Shown: positions 1-6,486, numbered from the stretch's first letter. The stretch is DNA of 6,486 bases from Bacteroidaceae bacterium (GCA_016302435.1 JAEDNQ010000124.1:1-6486), one strand, 5' to 3'. Numbers and translations: made by a program. Notes: generated by a model not told the origin, from the letters alone.

Positions 1-34
1 TCTGCATCACCAATCAATACAATCATTATAAAAA

Positions 35-42
35 TCATTTTG
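35..42 (+). promoter_or_regulatory. Possible -7 element upstream of the GH2 gene
   Basis: TCATTTTG differs from the TAnnTTTG consensus at one position and sits in the AT-rich leader, 44 bases before ATG 87. No TTTG-like -33 box is visible at the expected distance in the few upstream bases available. The promoter may instead lie before the window, or the gene may be internal to an operon. Confidence 0.25.
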
Positions 43-86
43 CACACCTACTTATTATAAGAAAACCTAATCTTATTCAATACTAT

Positions 87-3000
87 ATGAAACTAACAAT
101 GACATCTAATCAGACATCTAATCAGACAAAGACAATGGGTGCATGGCTCAACCGCACAGCGGCGGCATGCACTCTCGGCATCGCGGCTTGCTTGATGCCG
201 TCGGCTGCCAATGGGCAGACGGGCAAGGAATGGGACAATCCTGCCGTGACAAGTGTGAACCGCGAGACTTCGCATACTGTGGCCATACCTATGGCTTCGG
301 CTGCCGACGTGAGCAAGAACGACATGGGGGCTTCGCCCTACTACCAGTCGCTGGACGGCACATGGAAGTTCAAGTGGGTGAAGAACCCTTCGCTGGTGAG
401 TGCGGCTACGTGCGCCAAGGACTACAACGATGCGTCATGGACAGACATTGATGTGCCGTCGAGCTGGCAGATTTTCGGTCTGCACAATGGCAAGAGCTGG
501 GACAAGCCGCTGTACTGCAATGTGGCATACCCCTTCTCGTTTGACGAGAGCACGTACAGCGTCATGGCTGACAGACCGGGATGGTTCATGTATAACAGCA
601 ACATGCCCAACCCTGTAGGCACTTACCGCCGCACCTTCACCATACCTGCCGACTGGGAGGGAAGGAACGTCTACGTTCGCTTCAACGGTGTGGGACACGG
701 CTACTACCTGTGGATCAACGGCAAGCGCATAGGATATAGCGAGGACTCGTATCTGCCCTCCGAGTTTGACATCACCGACTATCTGACGGAGGGTGAGAAC
801 AGCATAGCTCTGCAGGTGTACCGATTCACGAGCGGCTCATTTCTCGAATGCCAGGACTACTGGCGACTGACGGGCATACAGCGCCACTGCTTCCTATGGG
901 CTGCTCCTAAGAGCCAGATACGCGACTTCTTCTTCACCTCCGACCTCGACGCCACCTACACCGACGCCAAGGCTAACGTGAAGGTGAGAATAGAAGGCGC
1001 TGACAAGCTCGACGGAGCCAAACTGACTGCTACCATCGAGGACAAGGGCACGGCTGTGGCGAAGAAGACGGTGGATGTGGACGGTGAGGACTTGAGCATA
1101 GACATGGATGTGGCCAATCCGCTGAAGTGGTCGGCAGAAACGCCCAACCTGTATGACCTTGTGCTGACGCTCCAGGATGCTGAGGGCAAGGATATTGACA
1201 TCAGAGGATGTAAGGTGGGCTTCAGAGAAGTGGAGATACGCAAGGATGGCGCTCTGACCATCAACGGCAAGCGCATGGTCTTCCACGGTGTCAACCGTCA
1301 CGACTTCAGTCCTGTCAACGGTCGCGCGGTGACGGTGGAGGAGATGGAGAATGACATCAAGACGATGAAGAGGCTTAATGTCAACGCTGTGCGCACGTCG
1401 CACTACCCTAACGACCCTGCCTTCTACGACCTGTGCGACAAGTATGGACTCTACGTCCTGGCAGAAGCCAACGTGGAGTGCCACGCCCACCAGAAGCTGT
1501 CGTCGGAGATAAAGTTCCGCCATGCCATGGTGGAGCGTTCGGAGAATCATGTGAGATGGATGCGCAACCATGCGTGCATCTTCATGTGGTCGTTTGGCAA
1601 TGAGTCGGGAGGCGGCAACAACTTTGAGCATGTGGCAAAGGCCATCAAGGCACTCGACACCACTCGCCCCACCCACTACGAGGGCAACAGCGACTATGCC
1701 GACGTGAGCAGCACAATGTACGCAAGCTATGAGACCATCAACTGGATAGGCAGTTCGCGACAGGGAAAGACGGGGCAGAAACCCCACATACAGTGTGAGA
1801 ACACCCACTCCATGGGCAACTCCATGGGCAACCAGCGCGACATGTTCGACCTCTATGAGAAATACACCTGCCTCACGGGCGAGTTCATCTGGGACTTCAA
1901 GGACCAGGGCATTTTGACAAAGAGCAGCACAGGCAAGGAATACTGGGCTTACGGCGGTGACTTCGGCGACAACCCCAACGACAACAACTTCTGCATCAAC
2001 GGACTGGTGCATCCCGACTGGAGCTTGACAGCCAAGTCGTACAACACCAAGAAGGTGTATCAGCCACTGGAGTTCAAGCCTGTCAAGTCGAACAAGTCGG
2101 CTTTTCTGGTGAAAAACAAGATGGCCTTTCTGCCCAGTTCAGCCTACGACGTGCGCTATGCCGTCATGGACGAAGAGGGCAATGTCCTGGCTCAAGGCAA
2201 GGTGGACACTGAGGTGGCTGCAGGCGACAGCACTACTGTCACTATCGACATTTCGGCTGCCAACGGCATAGATGCAGCCAAGGAGGCCTTCATCTATTTC
2301 TCTGCCTCACAGCGCGAGACTACCGACTGGGCGGAAGCTGGATATGTAGTGGCAGAGGAGAAGCTGCAGATAAAGGCGGCTCAGCTGCCTAAGCTCGACA
2401 TCGCCAGCCTGGGAGAGGGCGGCAAGGTAGACGTAGAGGAGAGCAGCCAGAGCATCACGGTGAGCTCCCCATGCTTCAAGGCTGTCTTCAACAAAGCGCA
2501 GGGCACGCTCGTGCAGTATATATATAACAATGTGGAGATGGTCAACAAACCTCTCCAGCTCAATGTCTTCCGTCTGCCTACCGACAACGATGGACGCCAC
2601 AACGAGAGCTGGGACAATCTTGGCCTGCGCAAGCTGACAGCCAAGGGCACGGCAAGCAGCGTGAAGGCAAGCGAGGACGGCTCGTACGTCTCCATCACGC
2701 TGAACAGCACTTGTGCGGGCAAGAGCGGCACAACATTCGACGTGCAGCACGACTTCATCGTGGGAGCCAACGGCACAGTGCTCGTCTCCTCTTTTGTCAA
2801 GCCTTCATGCCAGAGCGCCATCATTCCTCGCTTGGGCTTCAGATTTGAGATGCCTGCCGACATGGAGCAGCTAACATGGTTTGGCCGTGGTCCATGGGAC
2901 AGCTACCGTGACCGCAAAGAGGCTTGTCTGCCTGCTATCTACGAGAGCACGGTGACCAACCAGTATGAGGAGTATATCCTGCCACAGGAGCACGGCACAA

Positions 3001-4109
3001 AGCAGGAGGTGAGATGGATAGCCCTGCAGAACGGTGAGGGCAACGGTCTCCTCATAGCATCTCAGGACAACATGGCAGCATCGGCTGTACATTTTCGCCC
3101 AGAGGACAACTATACCGACCGCAAGAACCGCATGCGCCACACTTATCAGTTCAAGCCTTGTGCCAACACTATCGTGTCGCTCGACGCTGCCACGCGTGGC
3201 CTGGGCAACGCCAGCTGCGGTCCTGACGTGATGGAGAAGTATGAGCTGAAGGCTGCCAACACCAGCTTCCGCTTCGTCCTCATACCCGTCAGCCAGTCTA
3301 CCGACAAGGCTAAAGCAGCCCGTGTGAGCATGCCTGTATGCCAGTCGGTCAACTGCTCTCGCATGACCAACGGACGCATAAAGATGACGACAGCCACCGC
3401 AGGAGCTTCTATCTACTACAGCATTGACGGAGGAGAGTATAAAAAGTACTCCTCACCCATTGCGAACAATGCGGCTTGCAACATCACAGCCTACTGCTCG
3501 GTTGACGGCATGATAGACAGTCCGAAGATGACGTTCGACTTCGACCTCTACATAAACAAGGCTACATGGAAAGTTGTCAGCGTGGACAGTGAGCATGCTG
3601 GCAATGAGGCTAAGCTCGCCTTTGACAACAACACGTCCACGTTCTGGCACACGGAGTATTGGGGCTCTGAACCCACATGTCCCCACACGCTCGTTGTCGA
3701 CATGGTGAAGATCTATGAGGTGACAGCTGTGACATATACTGCTCGCTGCGACGGCAACAGCAATGGCATGGTCAAAGACTACGAGGTGTACCTCTCGCTC
3801 GACGGCAAGACGTGGGGCACGGCGGCTGTCAGCGGACAGTTTAAGAACACCACAGCTCAGCAAGTGGCTTCCCTGTCTACCCCTACCCCTGCACGCTACA
3901 TGAAGTTTGTGGCGAAGTCGGAGATGAACGGCAAGGCATGGTCGTCGGCTTCGGAGATAGGCATACAGGCCACTGCCGACATCACGAGCGCGGCGGCTGT
4001 CAAGGATGCGGCAACGGACAATGACTTGTACTATACGCTCTCGGGCACTGCCACAACTAATCCGAGCGGAGGCGTCTTCATACACAATGGCAAGAAAATC
4101 GTGAAGTAG
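87..4109 (+). CDS. Secreted multidomain GH2 beta-galactosidase (LacZ-type) with F5/8C module
   Basis: Predicted to hydrolyse terminal beta-galactosides in the periplasm or at the cell surface. Domains in order (residues from the ATG at 87): signal region 17-43; GH2 sugar-binding jelly roll about 50-272, with QDYWRLTG matching LacZ around Asp201 (D257); GH2 Ig-like about 274-381; TIM barrel about 383-665; linking beta domain about 666-765; Bgal_small_N domain about 785-1068 (FRLPTDND, WFGRGPWDSY). The acid/base is E506 (WSFGNESG) and the nucleophile E571 (QCENTHSMGNS). GVNRHD, SHYPN, the metal-site-like E464/H466, Y545 and N638 (FCING) are also conserved. These LacZ equivalences are by eye. 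The body fits the roughly 1020-residue LacZ length. Extra C-terminal parts are a chitobiase-C/Fn3-associated-like module (about 1080-1152), an F5/8C (CBM32-like) module (about 1157-1293; LAFDNNTSTFWHT) and a tail ending NGKKIVK. Oddities: CEN replaces CEY, WDFKDQ replaces WDWVDQ, and the RTPHP motif is absent. The start is uncertain: ATG 87, 99 or 135; starting at 135 gives a typical-length signal peptide. Family is certain; exact substrate is not. Confidence 0.95.
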   Translation: MKLTMTSNQTSNQTKTMGAWLNRTAAACTLGIAACLMPSAANGQTGKEWDNPAVTSVNRETSHTVAIPMASAADVSKNDMGASPYYQSLDGTWKFKWVKNPSLVSAATCAKDYNDASWTDIDVPSSWQIFGLHNGKSWDKPLYCNVAYPFSFDESTYSVMADRPGWFMYNSNMPNPVGTYRRTFTIPADWEGRNVYVRFNGVGHGYYLWINGKRIGYSEDSYLPSEFDITDYLTEGENSIALQVYRFTSGSFLECQDYWRLTGIQRHCFLWAAPKSQIRDFFFTSDLDATYTDAKANVKVRIEGADKLDGAKLTATIEDKGTAVAKKTVDVDGEDLSIDMDVANPLKWSAETPNLYDLVLTLQDAEGKDIDIRGCKVGFREVEIRKDGALTINGKRMVFHGVNRHDFSPVNGRAVTVEEMENDIKTMKRLNVNAVRTSHYPNDPAFYDLCDKYGLYVLAEANVECHAHQKLSSEIKFRHAMVERSENHVRWMRNHACIFMWSFGNESGGGNNFEHVAKAIKALDTTRPTHYEGNSDYADVSSTMYASYETINWIGSSRQGKTGQKPHIQCENTHSMGNSMGNQRDMFDLYEKYTCLTGEFIWDFKDQGILTKSSTGKEYWAYGGDFGDNPNDNNFCINGLVHPDWSLTAKSYNTKKVYQPLEFKPVKSNKSAFLVKNKMAFLPSSAYDVRYAVMDEEGNVLAQGKVDTEVAAGDSTTVTIDISAANGIDAAKEAFIYFSASQRETTDWAEAGYVVAEEKLQIKAAQLPKLDIASLGEGGKVDVEESSQSITVSSPCFKAVFNKAQGTLVQYIYNNVEMVNKPLQLNVFRLPTDNDGRHNESWDNLGLRKLTAKGTASSVKASEDGSYVSITLNSTCAGKSGTTFDVQHDFIVGANGTVLVSSFVKPSCQSAIIPRLGFRFEMPADMEQLTWFGRGPWDSYRDRKEACLPAIYESTVTNQYEEYILPQEHGTKQEVRWIALQNGEGNGLLIASQDNMAASAVHFRPEDNYTDRKNRMRHTYQFKPCANTIVSLDAATRGLGNASCGPDVMEKYELKAANTSFRFVLIPVSQSTDKAKAARVSMPVCQSVNCSRMTNGRIKMTTATAGASIYYSIDGGEYKKYSSPIANNAACNITAYCSVDGMIDSPKMTFDFDLYINKATWKVVSVDSEHAGNEAKLAFDNNTSTFWHTEYWGSEPTCPHTLVVDMVKIYEVTAVTYTARCDGNSNGMVKDYEVYLSLDGKTWGTAAVSGQFKNTTAQQVASLSTPTPARYMKFVAKSEMNGKAWSSASEIGIQATADITSAAAVKDAATDNDLYYTLSGTATTNPSGGVFIHNGKKIVK
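101..128 (+). repeat. 12-bp in-frame tandem repeat at the GH2 gene start
   Basis: The unit GACATCTAATCA occurs twice in succession, followed by the first four bases of a third copy. If translated from ATG 87 it encodes Thr-Ser-Asn-Gln twice, a hydrophilic stretch ahead of the signal peptide. Because the unit is 12 bases, gain or loss of a copy would keep the reading frame. It lies between alternative starts at 99 and 135, so it may be untranslated leader rather than protein. Confidence 0.85.
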
Positions 4110-4110
4110 C

Positions 4111-4146
4111 CAATCGGTCGCAACCAGATTGATATAGCGACTATAT
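4111..4146 (+). repeat. Two back-to-back short inverted repeats just after the GH2 stop codon
   Basis: CAATCGGT (4111-4118) pairs with ACC (4123-4125) plus GATTG (4127-4131), with A4126 bulged and a CGCA loop. Immediately next, ATATAG (4132-4137) pairs with CTATAT (4141-4146) around a CGA loop. The first begins two bases after the TAG stop. The last two bases of the second are shared with the larger hairpin downstream, so those two are partly competing structures. Pairings were read by eye, with no folding energy computed. Confidence 0.6.
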
Positions 4147-4208
4147 GCGTGCATTCTCTCGAAATGGAACAAATGTGCTCAGACACTTCCATGAGGGGAT
4201 GCACGCAT
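4145..4208 (+). terminator. Large hairpin in the GH2-GH43 intergenic region, candidate terminator or 3'-end stabiliser
   Basis: ATGCGTGCAT (4145-4154) is perfectly complementary to ATGCACGCAT (4199-4208). The stem continues inward through 4155-4160 with 4193-4198, including two G-U pairs. After a three-base bulge, ATGGAA (4164-4169) pairs with TTCCAT (4187-4192), and the tip can close with GTG (4175-4177) and CAC (4184-4186). The two G-U pairs become A-C mismatches on the opposite strand, so the structure favours a + strand RNA, i.e. the GH2 mRNA. A run of seven T lies at 4230-4236, about 21 bases beyond the stem base, too far for a textbook intrinsic terminator. Termination is therefore an inference; the inverted repeat itself is plain. 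Confidence 0.55.
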
Positions 4209-4297
4209 TTGTCTGCTCTGAGAGTATACTTTTTTTGCTACACTGTACGGTAGAACACATATAAAAGCAGTCCTTCCATCAAATTATATTCGACATA

Positions 4298-4331
4298 TTT
4301 AGATAATATCAAAATAATAATCGTAACTTTG
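4298..4331 (+). promoter_or_regulatory. Bacteroidetes-type promoter of the GH43 gene
   Basis: TAACTTTG at 4324-4331 matches the Bacteroidetes primary-sigma -7 consensus TAnnTTTG exactly and is followed by CA, as is common. A degenerate -33 element, TTTA (consensus TTTG), lies at 4298-4301, 22 bases upstream, inside a strongly AT-rich stretch. A transcript would be expected to begin about 4336-4340, leaving a short A-rich leader of roughly 25-30 bases before ATG 4365 with no Shine-Dalgarno sequence, which is normal in this phylum. The -33 box is the weak part of this call. Confidence 0.72.
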
Positions 4332-4364
4332 CAGTCAACAAAACTGAATATTAACAATCAAACT

Positions 4365-6461
4365 ATGATGCTATCTAACAAGAAAACCTTATTTGCTGCA
4401 ACGCTGTTTGCAGCCGTGCTTGGACTTCCGGCACAGGCACAGACTACTTCGTGGACAGCCGACAACGGCAACGGCACGTTTACCAATCCTCTCTTCTACG
4501 ACGAGTTCTCCGACCCCGACATTCTCCGCGTGGGCGATGACTACTACCTCGCCGGCACTACGATGCACACGGTGCCAGGACTCGTCATCCTCCACTCTCG
4601 CGACCTCGTCAACTGGGAGAACATAAGCTACTGCTTTGACCGCTTCGACTTTGACGACGACGCGTTCTCGCTCAAGAACCATAAGGAGATATACGGACAG
4701 GGCATCTGGGCTCCCGCCATCAGATATGCCAACGGACAGTTTTACGTATTCTCCAACATCAACGGCAAGGGGCTGCAATGCTACACCAGCAAGGACATAA
4801 AGGGACCCTGGAAGCACCACAACATGGAGGGCCGCATCTATGACCTCAGCGTGCTCTTCGACGACGACGGCAAGATTTATGCCATCCACGGCTACGGGGA
4901 GGTGCACTGCACTGAGCTCAAGCCCGACATGAGCGGACCTATCGACGAGACAGACCGTGTCATCATACCCGAGGGCAACGCTGTGGGTGAAGGACACCAT
5001 GTGTACAAGATAAACGGCATGTATTATATCATCTCCACCGACTACCAGCCCAACGGCCGCACGCTCTGCTCACGCTCCAAGAGCATCTGGGGACCATACG
5101 AGACTATCACCATCACTGCCGACGAGACTTTCGGCTATCATGCCGCTTCGCTCACAGAGGTGCAGGGACGCATCATGCCCGACGGCACAAAGTTCGGACT
5201 GGGTCCTGTCAACCCCGACGCTACAGCCTGCACCAACATCCACCAGGGCGGCATCGTGCAGACGCAGACGGGCGAATGGTATGCGCTGCTCATGATGGAC
5301 TTCCACTCCATCGGCCGCACCGTGACGCTCGCTCCCATCACCTGGAAGGACGGATGGCCTATGCTCGGACTGGAGGGCAACCTCGGACGCGCGCCTCGCA
5401 CATGGTTCAAGCCCAACATACCGGGCACGGAGAACATAAAGCCGCACGCTCCATACGAGCGCAACGAGGACTTCAACGGCAAGACGCTCGGACGTGTGTG
5501 GCAGTGGAACCACAATCCGGACGACACCATGTGGAAACTGAAGGGTGGCAAGCTGCAGCTGCACACCATGCCTGCCGAACAGCTCATGTGGGCTCGCAAC
5601 ACTCTGACCCAGCGTGTCATAGGTCCATCGAGCATCACCACGGTCGAACTCAACGTGAAGAATCTCAAGGACGGCGACGTGGCAGGACTCGGCAACATCA
5701 ACGTGCCATGCTCATGGACTGGCATCGTCAAGGACGGCAAGAGGCTGACGCTCCGCTGCTTCGAGCAGCTCAACAACGACACCATAGACCAGGAGATAAC
5801 GCTGAAGGACGGACGCATCTGGCTGCGCTTCGACGGTGACTTCGACAACGACCAGGGGCACTACGAGTACTCTACCGACGGACAGACCTTCAAGCCCATA
5901 GGTGGCAACATGAAGCTCTCCTATCAGCTCATATCCTTCCAAGGCTCACGTCTCTCGCTCTTCGCCTTCAACAAGAAGGGACAGAATGGCGGCTACGCTG
6001 TCTTCGACAACTTCACCGTGGACGAGACAAAGGCTGACCGCAGCAAGAACATACCATACGGCAAGACATTCCGCATCATCAACCTCGCCACAGGACTGCC
6101 CATGCACGCTACTCCTCACGGGCTCGTGTACGACACGCGCACGAAGGACAAGACTGACCTCACGCAGTTCCGCATCATCGACAGAGGCGGCGGCAAGGTA
6201 GCACTACAGTGCAAGGACGGACGCTATGTCTTCGTGGCTGGCTATGGCATAGCAGGCGACGTGCGTCTCACCACGGACGAGAGCAAGGCCGAGGAGTTCC
6301 TCTGGCAGGACTACCTCAACCAGGAGTTCATGCTCATGTCCACTCGCACCCACACCTACATAGGCAAGAGCCCAACGACAGGAAGCCCCTACTCCATGGA
6401 CTACAAGGGGGCTGACCCTGCAAAGCGCAACGGTGCCGTGTTCAGATGGGAAGAGATGTAA
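4365..6461 (+). CDS. Secreted GH43 glycosidase (arabinofuranosidase/beta-xylosidase type) with C-terminal trefoil-like domain
   Basis: Predicted exo-acting, inverting glycosidase removing arabinofuranosyl or xylosyl groups. Residues are counted from the ATG at 4365 (698 aa). A signal peptide spans 1-25: KK, a hydrophobic core, then AQA|Q. The GH43 propeller is about 39-355 and the three acidic residues can be placed: base D50 (FSDPDILRVG), pKa modulator D160 (YDLSVLFDDDGK) and acid E209 (GEGHHVYKING). IHQGGIVQTQTGEWY and GRTVTLAPITWKDGWPMLG are typical of the family. A concanavalin-like GH43 C-terminal module follows at about 366-555 (DFNGKTL, WQWNHNPDD, FDNFTVDE). The last 134 residues (565-698) form a further domain, possibly a beta-trefoil. 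The start is ATG 4365 (or 4368): an upstream in-frame TTG at 4329 lies inside the -7 promoter element and so probably upstream of the transcript. The proline often found after the modulator Asp and after the EG of the acid motif is replaced by L and H. Arabinofuranosidase versus xylosidase cannot be decided from sequence alone. Confidence 0.93.
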   Translation: MMLSNKKTLFAATLFAAVLGLPAQAQTTSWTADNGNGTFTNPLFYDEFSDPDILRVGDDYYLAGTTMHTVPGLVILHSRDLVNWENISYCFDRFDFDDDAFSLKNHKEIYGQGIWAPAIRYANGQFYVFSNINGKGLQCYTSKDIKGPWKHHNMEGRIYDLSVLFDDDGKIYAIHGYGEVHCTELKPDMSGPIDETDRVIIPEGNAVGEGHHVYKINGMYYIISTDYQPNGRTLCSRSKSIWGPYETITITADETFGYHAASLTEVQGRIMPDGTKFGLGPVNPDATACTNIHQGGIVQTQTGEWYALLMMDFHSIGRTVTLAPITWKDGWPMLGLEGNLGRAPRTWFKPNIPGTENIKPHAPYERNEDFNGKTLGRVWQWNHNPDDTMWKLKGGKLQLHTMPAEQLMWARNTLTQRVIGPSSITTVELNVKNLKDGDVAGLGNINVPCSWTGIVKDGKRLTLRCFEQLNNDTIDQEITLKDGRIWLRFDGDFDNDQGHYEYSTDGQTFKPIGGNMKLSYQLISFQGSRLSLFAFNKKGQNGGYAVFDNFTVDETKADRSKNIPYGKTFRIINLATGLPMHATPHGLVYDTRTKDKTDLTQFRIIDRGGGKVALQCKDGRYVFVAGYGIAGDVRLTTDESKAEEFLWQDYLNQEFMLMSTRTHTYIGKSPTTGSPYSMDYKGADPAKRNGAVFRWEEM

Positions 6462-6486
6462 GTAGGGATGACAAACGTTTTTATAG

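Noticed and set aside
894..2012. Long antisense open frame of 372 codons opposite the GH2 barrel
   Set aside because: It lies wholly opposite a well-supported catalytic domain. Its His/Val/Ala-rich translation shows no recognisable domain and is what the complement of a GC-rich coding region typically gives.
4223..4230. AGTATACT palindrome directly before the seven-T run
   Set aside because: It has no loop and cannot form a hairpin by itself. I found no upstream arm that would make a proper intrinsic terminator stem next to this T run.
5276..5839. Second open frame of 187 codons on the + strand within the GH43 gene
   Set aside because: It overlaps the GH43 and concanavalin-like regions in another frame. 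The translation is rich in Arg, His and Gln with no domain features, so it is a shadow frame.
6473..6480. AAACGTTT palindrome followed by T residues after the GH43 gene
   Set aside because: It is too short and has no loop, so it cannot be called a terminator without the sequence beyond the window.
6468..6486. ATG six bases after the GH43 stop, opening Met-Thr-Asn-Val-Phe-Ile
   Set aside because: Only six codons are visible before the window ends. It could begin a downstream operon gene preceded by AGGG, but nothing distinguishes it from chance.
1..6486. CRISPR array, tRNA, rRNA, insertion sequence or transposase
   Set aside because: No spaced direct repeats, cloverleaf, rRNA-like stretch, terminal inverted repeats or transposase motifs were seen; the two glycosidase genes fill nearly the whole window.

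Overview
The window looks like a stretch of a Bacteroidales chromosome, most likely Prevotellaceae (Prevotella or Segatella-like). Three things suggest this. A good match to the Bacteroidetes -7 promoter element (TAnnTTTG) precedes the second gene. There is no convincing Shine-Dalgarno sequence before either gene; the leaders are A/T-rich. Both predicted exported proteins appear to begin with Gln after signal peptidase cleavage, and the first ends in a short NGKK-type tail of a kind common in Prevotella and Bacteroides secreted proteins. The genus is an inference.

Layout: positions 1-86 are an AT-rich leader. Positions 87-4109 encode a 1340-residue exported GH2 beta-galactosidase of the LacZ five-domain type, extended by a chitobiase-C/Fn3-associated-like module, an F5/8-type C (CBM32-like) module and a short C-terminal tail. 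Positions 4110-4364 are intergenic: three consecutive inverted repeats follow the stop codon, then an AT-rich stretch with a promoter. Positions 4365-6461 encode an exported GH43 enzyme with a five-bladed propeller catalytic domain, a concanavalin-like GH43 C-terminal module, and a final domain of about 134 residues that looks like a three-repeat beta-trefoil. The last 25 bases hold nothing I can call.

Both genes point the same way and encode secreted or cell-envelope exo-acting carbohydrate enzymes, so the window is probably part of a polysaccharide utilisation or CAZyme cluster. A beta-galactosidase beside a GH43 of the arabinofuranosidase/xylosidase type would suit removal of galactosyl and arabinosyl or xylosyl groups from a branched plant glycan (arabinogalactan, galactosylated xyloglucan or similar). 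No SusC/SusD pair, regulator or transporter is present to fix the substrate. The structured region after gene 1 and the separate promoter before gene 2 suggest the two can be transcribed independently.

No wholly new system is evident. The points most worth following are the altered active-site-surrounding motifs in the GH2 enzyme, the unassigned trefoil-like tail of the GH43 enzyme, the start-site correction for gene 2, and the strongly structured 3' region of gene 1.
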